DNA from: Alphaproteobacteria bacterium | GTDB taxonomy: Bacteria > Pseudomonadota > Alphaproteobacteria > Acetobacterales > Acetobacteraceae | DNA: 35,029 bases | Direction: 5' to 3' | NCBI GenBank assembly: GCA_026400775.1 | Contig: JAPLOK010000211.1 | Location: 1 to 35,029, forward strand | Part shown: piece after piece, positions 8,890 through 17,752 of the stretch | Numbering within the stretch: the stretch's first letter is position 1 | Layout: every line of letters starts with the position of its first letter | Position numbers and translations under genes: made by a program | Notes under the pieces: model-generated | Told to the model about the DNA's origin: nothing | Seen by the model: the letters and a program-made list of their open reading frames with translations, nothing else | The model's database searches: none

Positions 8890-9972
8890 ATGACCGCCGA
8901 CACCGCCCGCCGCGAGAAGATCGCCCTTGTCCTGCTGAACCTGGGCGGGCCGGATGCACCGGAATCGGTGCGCCCGTTCCTCGAGAACCTGTTCACGGAC
9001 CCTGCCATCCTGCGCGTGCCTGGTTTCATCCGGCCATGGCTGGGCAAGTTCATCGCGCGCCGGCGCACCAAGGCGGCGTTGGAAAACTACATGGTCCTGG
9101 GCGGCAAGTCGCCGCTGCTGGAATTGACGATCGAGCAAGGCCAGTCGCTGGATGCCGCGCTCGCGGGGGACGAGCCGGAATTCCGTTGCTTTGTTGCGAT
9201 GCGCTACTGGCACCCATTCTCGGATGAAGCGGCCGCCGCGGTGAAGGCATGGGGCGCGGATCGCGTCTTGCTGGTGCCGCTCTATCCACAGTTTTCCACC
9301 ACCACCACGGGCAGCAGCATGCTGGCCTGGGACGTGGCGGCGCAGAAGATCGGGCTCTCGGTGCCGACGCAGACGCTCTGCTGCTGGCATTCCGATAGTG
9401 GCTTCGCCGAGGCCACGGCGCGCATCGTCAAGGATGCCTATGACAAGGCGCGGGCCGAGCTCGCGCCGGAGATCCCGCTGCGCGTGCTGTTCAGCGCGCA
9501 TGGCCTGCCCGAGACCATCGTAAAGCAGGGCGATCCCTACCAATGGCAGGTCGAGCAGACGGTGTTGCGCGTGGTTGATGCGCTAGCGATGCCGGGGCTG
9601 GACTGGATCACCTGCTACCAGTCCCGCGTGACGCCCCAGAAATGGATCGGGCCCGCGACCGAGGCCGAGATCGAACGCGCGGGCGAGGAGAAGGTTGGCA
9701 TCCTGATCGTGCCGATTGCCTTCGTCTCCGAGCATTCGGAAACCCTGGTGGAGCTGGATGTGGAATACCGCGAGGAGGCCGATGAATTCGGCGTCCCCGG
9801 GTATTTCCGCGCCCCCGCCCAGAACAGCGACCGGGCCTTCATCGAGGCGCTGGCCGGGCTGGTACGCCGCACTCTGGCCAGCGAGCGGAAGCTGTGCAGC
9901 TTCGCCGGTGGCAGGCAATGCCCGAAGATGCATGGCGATTGTCCGCATGCGAAGCTGAAGCAGGCGGCGTGA
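8890..9972 (+). CDS. hemH: Ferrochelatase
   Basis: KIALVLLNLGGPDAPESVRPFLENLFTDPAI...YMVLGGKSPLLELT...LLVPLYPQFSTTTTGSS...LFSAHGLPETIVKQGDPYQ...CYQSRVTPQKWIGP. Confidence 0.98.
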   Translation: MTADTARREKIALVLLNLGGPDAPESVRPFLENLFTDPAILRVPGFIRPWLGKFIARRRTKAALENYMVLGGKSPLLELTIEQGQSLDAALAGDEPEFRCFVAMRYWHPFSDEAAAAVKAWGADRVLLVPLYPQFSTTTTGSSMLAWDVAAQKIGLSVPTQTLCCWHSDSGFAEATARIVKDAYDKARAELAPEIPLRVLFSAHGLPETIVKQGDPYQWQVEQTVLRVVDALAMPGLDWITCYQSRVTPQKWIGPATEAEIERAGEEKVGILIVPIAFVSEHSETLVELDVEYREEADEFGVPGYFRAPAQNSDRAFIEALAGLVRRTLASERKLCSFAGGRQCPKMHGDCPHAKLKQAA

Positions 9973-10607
9973 TCGGCGCCGTCCTGTTCGACTGCGACGG
10001 CGTCCTCGCAGACACCGAATTGCTGGTCAACCAGCTGGTTGCGGTGGAACTGACCGCGCGCGGTTGGGTGATGGATGCGGCCGATGCTCGGCGGCAATTC
10101 CTGGGCCTTGCCTGGCCCGACATACGGCCCCTGGTGGAGGCCCGCACCGGTCCGCTGCCTCCAGGCTGGGAACAGGGCTTCGGCCATCGCATCGCGGAAT
10201 TGCTGGCGCGTGAGACCATGCCGGTCGATGGCGCGCTGGATGCGGTGCGGCATGTGGCAGCAAGGCTGCCGGTGGCGGTGGCGTCCAATTCGTCGCGCGA
10301 GGAACTGGCCACCAAGATGGCAAGGCTGGGCTTGGCGGAGCTCTTCGGCCCGCGGGTGTTCTCCTTCGAGGATGTGTCGCGCCCCAAGCCCGCACCCGAC
10401 ATCTACCTGGCCGCGGCGCACGCCTGCGGCGTGGAACCCGCCCGCTGTGTGGTGGTGGAGGACAGCGTGACCGGCGTGCGAGCTGGCAGGGCGGCGGGCT
10501 GCATCGTGATGGGTCTTGCCCATGAAACGCCGGCCGAGACCCTGCATGCCGCGGGTGCCATACCCTTCTTTGGAATGGCGGATCTGCCGGAGTTGCTCTG
10601 CCTGTAG
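9969..10607 (+). CDS. HAD family hydrolase (phosphoglycolate phosphatase / beta-phosphoglucomutase-like)
   Basis: MIGAVLFDCDGVLADTELL...VASNSSREELATKM...FSFEDVSRPKPAPDIYLAAA...CVVVEDSVTGVRAGRAAG; GTG start overlaps the hemH stop (GTGA, 9969-9972). Confidence 0.9.
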   Translation: MIGAVLFDCDGVLADTELLVNQLVAVELTARGWVMDAADARRQFLGLAWPDIRPLVEARTGPLPPGWEQGFGHRIAELLARETMPVDGALDAVRHVAARLPVAVASNSSREELATKMARLGLAELFGPRVFSFEDVSRPKPAPDIYLAAAHACGVEPARCVVVEDSVTGVRAGRAAGCIVMGLAHETPAETLHAAGAIPFFGMADLPELLCL

Positions 10608-10862
10608 CGCCAGGACCACCGCGCCGAGCTTGCGCCATGACATGATGCTGAGGTCACGCGCGCCGAAGACCACCCGGATGTGCCGCCCCTGAGGGTCCAG
10701 CGCGGTGTGCCAGGGCAGGGGATCTGCGCCGCCGAGAGGTCCAGCGGGATATCAGCGCGGCCTGGCCGATCGCGGCTGGCGATGCCGAACGCCGCCTGCC
10801 GCCGATTCGCTTGCCGAAGTGGCTGGTGTTCGACATTCTGGGAAGAGCCTGTCGGCCCGGTA

Positions 10863-10955
10863 GAGCATGATCCGCGAAGGCGGAATCGCCCGCGCAATGA
10901 ATCATTCTTGCATAGCGGCTACAGCGTGTTTCCGTGAAACGGGATCACGCTGTAG
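10863..10955. repeat. REP-like palindromic element upstream of the Bug receptor gene
   Basis: GAGCATGATCCGCGAAGGCGGAATC... followed by CTACAGCGTG (10919-10928) / CACGCTGTAG (10946-10955), a perfect 10-bp inverted repeat. Style resembles intergenic REP-like repeats of Alphaproteobacteria. Confidence 0.45.
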
Positions 10956-10965
10956 GCTTCGCGCC

Positions 10966-11898
10966 ATGAGGAAGCTGCTGATCATTCTGCTGGCGCTGGC
11001 CAGCCCCGCCTTCGCCCAGGAGGCCTGGCCGTCGCGGCCCATCCAGCTGATCATTCCGTTCCCGCCTGGTGGCAACACTGACCTGATGGCCCGCGCCCTG
11101 CAAGCCGAGCTGTCCCGCGCGCTGGGGCAGAGTGTGGTGGCGGTCAATCGCGGCGGGGCCGCGGGTGCGATCGGCAATGCCGAGCTGCACCGCGCCCGGC
11201 CAGATGGCTACACGATCGGGCTGTCGCCCAACAACGCCATCACCACGCAGCCCTTCATGCAGGCCACGCCCTATCAGGCGGACCAGTTCCGCTATCTGTG
11301 CCTGGTGTATGACAACCCGCAGGTGCTGATCCTGGGCCGCAATGCGCCGTTCTCAGACATGGCGGGGATGATCGCTCTGGCCCGCACCGGGCCTGAGGCG
11401 CTGGTCTATGGTGTGCCGGGCATGGGCAGCACGCAGCACATCCTGATGGCGCAGCTGCTGCGTGCGGCGGGTGTGCGTGGCCTGGCGGTGCCTTTCACCG
11501 GCGCGGGGCCCATGGCCACCGCGGCGCTGGGCGGGCAGATCATGGCCTTCGTGGAGGCCGCCACCATCCCGGCCAGCACCGGGCTGACCGCGCTTGCGGT
11601 GCTGAACGCCACTCGGATGCCGGGCCTGCCGGAGCTGCGCACCACCACCGAACTCGGAATCCCGATGACCGGCAGCACCTATGGCGGGTTGCTGGCGCCG
11701 GCCAACTTGCCGGATGCGATCGCCACGCGAATCGAGGCTGCCTGCGCTACTGCTGTGGCCAGTGACGGTTTCCGCGCCGCTGCTGAACGGCTGAACGCCG
11801 GGCCCGCTTTCCTGCCCGGCACTGCCTTCCGTGAACGTTTCCTGGCTGAAGCAGCCATCAACCAGGCGCTGCTGCGCGAATTGGGATTGTCGAACTGA
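10966..11898 (+). CDS. Bug family tripartite tricarboxylate transporter substrate-binding protein
   Basis: Signal peptide MRKLLIILLALASPAFAQ then EAWPSRPIQLIIPFPPGGNTDLMARALQAELSRALGQSVVAVNRGGAAGAIG, diagnostic of Bug receptors. Confidence 0.93.
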   Translation: MRKLLIILLALASPAFAQEAWPSRPIQLIIPFPPGGNTDLMARALQAELSRALGQSVVAVNRGGAAGAIGNAELHRARPDGYTIGLSPNNAITTQPFMQATPYQADQFRYLCLVYDNPQVLILGRNAPFSDMAGMIALARTGPEALVYGVPGMGSTQHILMAQLLRAAGVRGLAVPFTGAGPMATAALGGQIMAFVEAATIPASTGLTALAVLNATRMPGLPELRTTTELGIPMTGSTYGGLLAPANLPDAIATRIEAACATAVASDGFRAAAERLNAGPAFLPGTAFRERFLAEAAINQALLRELGLSN

Positions 11899-12350
11899 TG
11901 CTGGATGTCTTGTCGGGAGCCTATCTCTGGGTGAAGGCGCTGCACGTGATGGCGGTGATGGCCTGGATGGCTGGGCTGTTCTACCTGCCTCGGCTGTATG
12001 TGTACCACATGCAGATCGCACCGGGTGGCGCGGAGCATGCGCGCTTCGTGGTGATGGAACGCCGCCTGCTGCGCGCCATCATGAACCCTTCGATGATCGC
12101 GGCCTGGCTGTTCGGGCTGATCATGGTGCTCTCCCCCCCGGGCTTGGGTTTCTGGTCCAGCGGGTGGTGGCATGTGAAGCTTCTGGGAGTGATCGCGATG
12201 ACCGGGTTCCACATGTACCTGGCGAAGGCCCGCCGCCAGTTCGAAGCGGATCAGCGCCCTGGCAGCAACGTGTTCTGGCGCGCCGTGAACGAGGTACCGA
12301 CGCTGCTGATGATCGTGATCGTCATCATGGTGATCGTGAAGCCGTTCTGA
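11898..12350 (+). CDS. hemJ: Protoporphyrinogen oxidase HemJ (CopD/UPF0093 family membrane protein)
   Basis: LWVKALHVMAVMAWMAGLFYLPRLYVYH...RLLRAIMNPSMIAAWLFGL...WWHVKLLGVIAMTGFHMYLAKARRQF...RAVNEVPTLLMIVIVIMVIVKPF. ATGA overlap with the upstream gene. Confidence 0.93.
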   Translation: MLDVLSGAYLWVKALHVMAVMAWMAGLFYLPRLYVYHMQIAPGGAEHARFVVMERRLLRAIMNPSMIAAWLFGLIMVLSPPGLGFWSSGWWHVKLLGVIAMTGFHMYLAKARRQFEADQRPGSNVFWRAVNEVPTLLMIVIVIMVIVKPF

Positions 12351-12362
12351 AGCGGGAGCTGA

Positions 12363-14006
12363 TCATTTCCATTGCTCGTCCGAGACCTCCTTGCGCCGCG
12401 CCGCCTTGGGCGGCAGCGGCGGCGTGATGGCGCCGGGCCGGCCGAGATGCCAGCCCTGGCCATAGGACACGCCCAGCGAGGCCATGGTGGTGACATGCGC
12501 CTCCGTCTCGATGCGTTCGGCGATGACCTTGGCACCCACCGCCAGCGACAGATCGACCATGGAGGCGACGAAGCTGCGGTCGCGCTCACCGGTCATGGCG
12601 GCTTCGACGAAGCTGCCATCGATCTTCACGAAATCCACCGGGAAGGCCTTGAGGTAGCGGAAGGCCGCTGCACCGGCGCCGAAATCATCCAGGCAGGTCG
12701 GGATGCCGCGATCGCGAAGGGCAATGATGGTGGCCACCGCTGCCTGTTCGTGTTCGATTTCAGCGCTTTCGGTCAGCTCCACCATCAGCCGTTCGGCGTA
12801 GGCCGGCAAGTTGTCCAGCCTGGTGGAGACCTGCTGGCGGAACTCGGCGCTCTGCATGGACAGGCCGGACATGTTGATCGCGATGCGCTGCGAGCCGCTC
12901 AGCAGCGGAAAGCTTGCGGCGGCCTGGTCCAGCACCGCCAGATCCAGTTCCTCCGTCAGGCCGACCATCTCGGCCAGGTTGACGAATTCGGCAGGCCCCT
13001 GGCCATTGCCGAGCATGCCCTTGTGCGGACGCAGCAGCGCTTCGTAGTGATGCAGCACGCGGTTATGCAGGTCCAGGATGGGTTGGAATTGCAGCGTGAA
13101 GCGACGCTCGCGCAGCGCGCGGCGGAAGGTTTCAGCGCGTTCGCCGACATCTGCGACGAAGGCGGCGATGCCCTTGTCGAAGCCGGCATCGCGCAGCCCA
13201 TCTGTCCCGCCGGTGGCGAAGGTGGAAAGGCATGCCCGCACCGCGCGCACCACCTGCGCGGGATTGAGCCCCGTAGCATCCAGCGCAATGGCGCCGAGCT
13301 TCAGCACCCGGACCATATCCTGCTCCGGCATAGCGTGCTGGAGGGCTGCCATGATCTCATCCATGGCTGGCATGGGCTGGCCGGCGCGCGGCAGCACGCC
13401 GAAGCGGCCGGGCGCCACTTCGGCCGAGACGAAGGCACTGGACAGGGTATTGTTCAAGACGTTGCTGATGGCCGGTTGCAGCGCCGAATGGCCCGAGCGC
13501 AATTCGATCACGCTCAACCGGTCGGGCCCGGGAGCACCCTGGGCTGCGCTGCGCAGCTGGCTTTCAACCTGCTGCAACAGCCCCGCGGCCCCGCGCCCGC
13601 CTGGGCGCCTGCGATCGGGCGTGGAGGGTGGCTGACCGAAGCTGATGCAGAGCCGTGGTGTATGGCCCGGCAGCACAAGATGCAGGCCGGATACGACGAT
13701 CATGGAGCCCTTCTGGTCCGCCAGCCGTACCATTTGCGGCTCCAGCCGGCCGCGCAAGGGCATCATGGACAGCTCGGCGGCCAAGCCCTCCCGTTCCTCG
13801 GGCGCGAGTAGGTCGAGCAACGAGGTGCCGGTTAGCTGCTCAGGCGAGCGGCCGAAACGGGCACGGAAGGCGCCGGTGGCGAAGAAGATCAACCCATCTT
13901 CGGAGCATTCCAGGAGCATATCAGCTGAGGCGAAGGCGAAAGCGACAAAGCGTTCGCGCTCACCCAAAGGGCGTGTTCCATCCGGCATGAGTGGATAATC
14001 CGCCAT
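12363..14006 (-). CDS. EAL-domain protein with N-terminal PAS-like region (putative c-di-GMP phosphodiesterase)
   Basis: YEALLRP, INMSG, ELTES, LDDFGAGAAAFRYLKAFPVDFVKIDGSF, IAERIETEAH and GQGWHLGRP match EAL motifs; N-terminal FASADMLLECSEDGLIFFATGAFRARFGRSPEQLTG is PAS-like. Confidence 0.9.
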   Translation of the reverse strand: MADYPLMPDGTRPLGERERFVAFAFASADMLLECSEDGLIFFATGAFRARFGRSPEQLTGTSLLDLLAPEEREGLAAELSMMPLRGRLEPQMVRLADQKGSMIVVSGLHLVLPGHTPRLCISFGQPPSTPDRRRPGGRGAAGLLQQVESQLRSAAQGAPGPDRLSVIELRSGHSALQPAISNVLNNTLSSAFVSAEVAPGRFGVLPRAGQPMPAMDEIMAALQHAMPEQDMVRVLKLGAIALDATGLNPAQVVRAVRACLSTFATGGTDGLRDAGFDKGIAAFVADVGERAETFRRALRERRFTLQFQPILDLHNRVLHHYEALLRPHKGMLGNGQGPAEFVNLAEMVGLTEELDLAVLDQAAASFPLLSGSQRIAINMSGLSMQSAEFRQQVSTRLDNLPAYAERLMVELTESAEIEHEQAAVATIIALRDRGIPTCLDDFGAGAAAFRYLKAFPVDFVKIDGSFVEAAMTGERDRSFVASMVDLSLAVGAKVIAERIETEAHVTTMASLGVSYGQGWHLGRPGAITPPLPPKAARRKEVSDEQWK

Positions 14007-14026
14007 CGGCGTAACCGAATGATGAA

Positions 14027-15208
14027 TCAGTCGCGAATGAGCTTCACCCGCCGCCCATCCACGCCCAGGGATAGCCGCCCTTCCTTCAGGGCCAGTGCGT
14101 CATCCCCGAACACCCGCCGGCGCCAGCCATGCAGTGCCGGCACGTCCGGCGCGCTGTCCGCGGCCAGGCGGTCCAGCTCCTCACTGCTGGCCAGCAGGCG
14201 GGGGGCTACGTCATGCTGTTCGGCCTTGGCTGCCAGCAGCACCTTCAGCAGCGCCACCAGCGCGGGGCTGGGCGAGGGGCCGTTGCGCTGTTCCTTGGGT
14301 AGCGGCAGTGCCTCTTCCGGCAGCTTCTTCGTTTCCGCGATCGCGGCCAGCAGTGACAGGCCCGATTTGCCTTTCGCGAAGCCTTCCGAGATGCCGCGCG
14401 CGCGCGACAATTCAGCGGGGTTACCCGGCATGGTGGCGGCGATTTCCAGCAGCGTCTCGTCCTTCACCAGGCGTTGGCGCGGGATGTTGATGCGCTGCGC
14501 CTCACGCTCGCGCCAGGCGGCGATGGCGCGCAGCACGCCCAGGAAGCGGCGGTTGTTGGTACGCGGGCGCAGGCGCTCCCAGGCGGTGTCGGGCTCGGTG
14601 ATATAGCCTGAGGCGTCTGCGAGCGCGGCCATTTCGTCGGCCACCCAATCCAGCCTGCCTTCCTCTTCCAGCTTGTCCAGCAGGGCTTCGTAGATGACGC
14701 GCAGATGCGTCACATCGGCGGCCGCATAGGCCACCTGCGCTTCCGACAAGGGCCGCGCGGACCAGTCGGAAAAGCGATGCGCCTTGTCGATCGCCGCACC
14801 CGCCAGGCCGCGCGCCAGGCTGTCATAGCTGGCCTGGTCACCAAAGCCCGCGACCATGGCGGCGATCTGGGTGTCGAACATCGGTGTCGGCACGGCGCCG
14901 TATTTCAGCAGGAAGATTTCCACGTCCTGCCGCGCGGCATGAAACACCTTGGTGACCCTGGGGTTGGACAGCAGATGCCCCAGCGGCGTCAGGTCCAGGC
15001 CCTCGGCCTGCGCGTCCACCACCGCCACATCCTGCGTGCCGCCGAGTTGCACGACGCATAATTCCGGCCAGTAGGTCCGTTCGCGCATGAATTCGGTGTC
15101 GATGGTGATGAATGGCTCATGCGCCAGGCGCTGGCACAATTCGGCCAGTTCCATGCTGGTGGTCACAAGGCGCGTGGGCGGGAATTCCGGCGGTGGGCGG
15201 CGGGACAT
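14027..15208 (-). CDS. rnd: Ribonuclease D
   Basis: FITIDTEFMRERTYWPELCVVQLGG...VFHAARQDVEIFLLKYG...FDTQIAAMVAGFGDQASYDSLARGL...QVAYAAADVTHL plus HRDC-like C-terminus. Start placed at ATG 15208. Confidence 0.95.
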   Translation of the reverse strand: MSRRPPPEFPPTRLVTTSMELAELCQRLAHEPFITIDTEFMRERTYWPELCVVQLGGTQDVAVVDAQAEGLDLTPLGHLLSNPRVTKVFHAARQDVEIFLLKYGAVPTPMFDTQIAAMVAGFGDQASYDSLARGLAGAAIDKAHRFSDWSARPLSEAQVAYAAADVTHLRVIYEALLDKLEEEGRLDWVADEMAALADASGYITEPDTAWERLRPRTNNRRFLGVLRAIAAWREREAQRINIPRQRLVKDETLLEIAATMPGNPAELSRARGISEGFAKGKSGLSLLAAIAETKKLPEEALPLPKEQRNGPSPSPALVALLKVLLAAKAEQHDVAPRLLASSEELDRLAADSAPDVPALHGWRRRVFGDDALALKEGRLSLGVDGRRVKLIRD

Positions 15209-15254
15209 GTTTTGCGCATGAACCTGTTGCGGCGGGGGCGCAAGGGGATGCGCA

Positions 15255-16421
15255 TCAACCGCGCAAAACCCCGCGCATCGCGCCCACGCTTTCACTGCCC
15301 GGAAAGGCCTGCGCCACCGCCGCCGTCGGCAGCCGCAAATGCCCGCCCAGCAGCGCCTTGGCCAGCGCCCGCAAGTCGGTGGTGGGCAACAGATCCCGGT
15401 TCTCGAACAGCTCCGACAGGCCGGGCCAATCCCCCGCCACGCGGCCGCCCGCAATGGCGCCGCCCAGCAGGAAGGCCACGCCCCCGGTGCCGTGATCGGT
15501 GCCGTTGGTGCCGTTCACGCGCACCGTGCGGCCGAATTCGGTGGCGACCAGAATGGCGGTGCGGCGCCAGGCATCGCCCAGGCCTTCGCGCAAGGCGTCC
15601 AGGCCGGTGTCCAGTTCGGCCAGCACGGCGGCCAGGCGCGGCAATTGCGCGGCATGCGTGTCCCAGCCGCCGATTTCGAGTGCCGCCACGCGCGGCCCAT
15701 CCGCTGCCGCGAGCAACCGCCCGGCCGCGCCTGACAGCGCGACAAAGCCATTGCGATTGCCCGGGCCCGGTGCCTGCCCGGCCAGCACGGCGGCCGAGAA
15801 GCCGCGCGCGCGCAGCCCCTCCGCGAAGGCCGGGCCCAGCGCCGGGTCAGCGCGATGCAGCGCCAGCAGCTGCGACATGGTGTCGCTCTCGACGGTGGCA
15901 TTGCCGGGCGGCGCATAGCTGCCCACCCGCACCGGCCCACGCATCAGCAGCGGCACATCCACGCCCATCGCCAACCCGCGCCGCGCCTGGCCAGCATCAG
16001 GCATGGCGCTGAGCGCGCGGTTCAGCCAGCCGGAATTCAGCCGTTGGCCGGCGCCGGATTCCAGAAAATCCTGCGCGTCGAAATGGCTGCGGCTGCGCCA
16101 ATGGCCGGCCACCGCATGCACGATCAGCGCATCGCCGCCGCGATACATGGCGTGCAGCTTGGGCATGGCGGGATGCAGGCCGAACCGGCCGCCGAGGTCG
16201 AGCAAGCCGCCCTCCGTGCCCGGCGCGCCGCCTGCCAGCAGGCCGCGCAAGCCGGCGAAGACGGGGTCGGCATAGGGCTGCACGGCGGCCAGGCCATCCA
16301 GCGCGCCGCGCAGCAGCACGACCACCAGCCGCGCCTCACCCGGCGCTTGTGCGAAGGCTACACGCGCGCCGCCCATGGACAGCGCGGAAAGACCCAGCAG
16401 CAGGGAGCGGCGCGCGATCAT
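15255..16421 (-). CDS. DUF1501 domain-containing protein, putatively exported
   Basis: MIARRSLLLGLSALSMGGARVAFAQA (Tat-like signal), VVVLLRGALDGLAAVQPY, SHFDAQDFLESG, GWDTHAAQ, EFGRTVRVNGTNGTDHGTGGVAFLLGG. Confidence 0.92.
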   Translation of the reverse strand: MIARRSLLLGLSALSMGGARVAFAQAPGEARLVVVLLRGALDGLAAVQPYADPVFAGLRGLLAGGAPGTEGGLLDLGGRFGLHPAMPKLHAMYRGGDALIVHAVAGHWRSRSHFDAQDFLESGAGQRLNSGWLNRALSAMPDAGQARRGLAMGVDVPLLMRGPVRVGSYAPPGNATVESDTMSQLLALHRADPALGPAFAEGLRARGFSAAVLAGQAPGPGNRNGFVALSGAAGRLLAAADGPRVAALEIGGWDTHAAQLPRLAAVLAELDTGLDALREGLGDAWRRTAILVATEFGRTVRVNGTNGTDHGTGGVAFLLGGAIAGGRVAGDWPGLSELFENRDLLPTTDLRALAKALLGGHLRLPTAAVAQAFPGSESVGAMRGVLRG

Positions 16422-17707
16422 CGGCGGTGGAACTCCGGGCTGGCCAGCAGCAGCACCAGCCCCTCACGCGGGCTGGCGGCGCGGCGGATGGCGGTGGCGG
16501 TCTCCGCGCGCAGCAGCGGGCCCAGCGTGGCTTCGGCCAGCATGCGCGCATCGCGCGTGGCGGCGGCGCGGCCGGCGATGGTGTTGGCCCAGTCCAGGCG
16601 GCGCATCATCTGTTCGGGGGTGGCCCAGTCGGCCGCGGTGTCGGGCCAGCCATTGGGGGCGGGCGCGGTCCAGAGCGGTTGCGCGAGCTGCGCGGCCGCG
16701 CCGAGCAAGGCGGGTGCGCCCAACTCACCCACGCCGGTCGCGCGCAGCACGGCCAGCACATAATCCTGCGGCGCGCGCAGCTTGGACAGCGGCGCGGACC
16801 AGGCCTCGGGCATGGCGATGACGCGGCGCATGGTGGCGGCCAGGTCGCCATGCGTGTCCGCCAGCGCCTGCGCGATGCGCTGCTTCGCGGCGGGCGGCGG
16901 CGCATCGGCGATGAAGTGGCGTGCGATCTTCCCGGCCAAATGCCGTTGCGTCGCGGGGTGCTGGGCCAGGAAACGCAGCGCCTGCACGCCGCCTTCCTCA
17001 CCTTCGGGAAAGCTGCGGCCGAGCAGGGTTTTCGCGCCCGGTTCATGCGTGCGTGGGCGGAACATGAAGCCAGCAGGTTCGTTGAATTCCGCGCCGCGCC
17101 CGACCGACCATCCGGTCAGGATGCGGGCCAGGCTTGCCACGTCATCCTGGGTGTAGCCGCCATTCACGCCGAGCGTGTGCAGTTCCAGGATTTCGCGCGC
17201 CAGGTTCTCATTCAGGCCGCGCCCCTGGCGCAGGCCGGCCATGCTGTTGGGACCGATGGAATTGGCGTTGTCGAGGTACATCAGCATGCCGGGATGGCGC
17301 GTGACGGCGAGCAGCATCTCCTCGAAGCGGCCCATGATGTGCGGGCGGATCGCCTCGCGCTGATAGACCCCGAGGAGTGCAATGATGTTGCCGCGGCGGC
17401 GGCTGATGGTGAAGTGGTTGCCCCAGAATTCCGCCAGTCGTTCTGCCAGCGGGGTCTGGGTGGTCAGCATGCGGCGCGCCCAGGCCTGGGCTTCAGCGCG
17501 GGCGATATCGGCCGGGCGGTTTTCGGTGCTGGCAGGGTCGCGCCGGGCGCGGAGGGCGGCGAGGCATTCATCCAGCGAAGGGCCGGGTGCTGCGGGCAAG
17601 GGGCAAAGCTGGCCGGAGAGCCAGGCCTCGGGCGTGTCGGGCGGCGGGGCCTCGGGCGCGATGCCCAGGCCGAAGCGGATGGCTGCGATGTGCGCGCGGG
17701 GCGTCAT
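16418..17707 (-). CDS. DUF1800 domain-containing protein
   Basis: RFGLGI..., LAEFWGNHFTIS, MLMYLDNANSIGPN, GLNENLAREILELHTLGVNGGYTQDDV, FMFRPRTHEPGAKTLLGRSF; overlaps the DUF1501 start (16418-16421). Confidence 0.93.
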   Translation of the reverse strand: MTPRAHIAAIRFGLGIAPEAPPPDTPEAWLSGQLCPLPAAPGPSLDECLAALRARRDPASTENRPADIARAEAQAWARRMLTTQTPLAERLAEFWGNHFTISRRRGNIIALLGVYQREAIRPHIMGRFEEMLLAVTRHPGMLMYLDNANSIGPNSMAGLRQGRGLNENLAREILELHTLGVNGGYTQDDVASLARILTGWSVGRGAEFNEPAGFMFRPRTHEPGAKTLLGRSFPEGEEGGVQALRFLAQHPATQRHLAGKIARHFIADAPPPAAKQRIAQALADTHGDLAATMRRVIAMPEAWSAPLSKLRAPQDYVLAVLRATGVGELGAPALLGAAAQLAQPLWTAPAPNGWPDTAADWATPEQMMRRLDWANTIAGRAAATRDARMLAEATLGPLLRAETATAIRRAASPREGLVLLLASPEFHRR

Positions 17708-17752
17708 CTGCGAAACCTAGCACAGGCCATGTTGCTCGTCAGTTTCGGAATG

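Noticed and set aside
9282-9300. CTATCCACAGTTTTCCACC, two adjacent DnaA-box-like sequences
   Set aside because: They lie inside hemH and encode the conserved LYPQFSTT motif, so the similarity is explained by protein constraint; there is no AT-rich intergenic context.
10927-10942. TGTTTCCGTGAAACGG resembling a parS site
   Set aside because: It lacks one central base relative to TGTTTCACGTGAAACA, so the half-sites are spaced wrongly; it is better explained as the loop of the REP-like hairpin.
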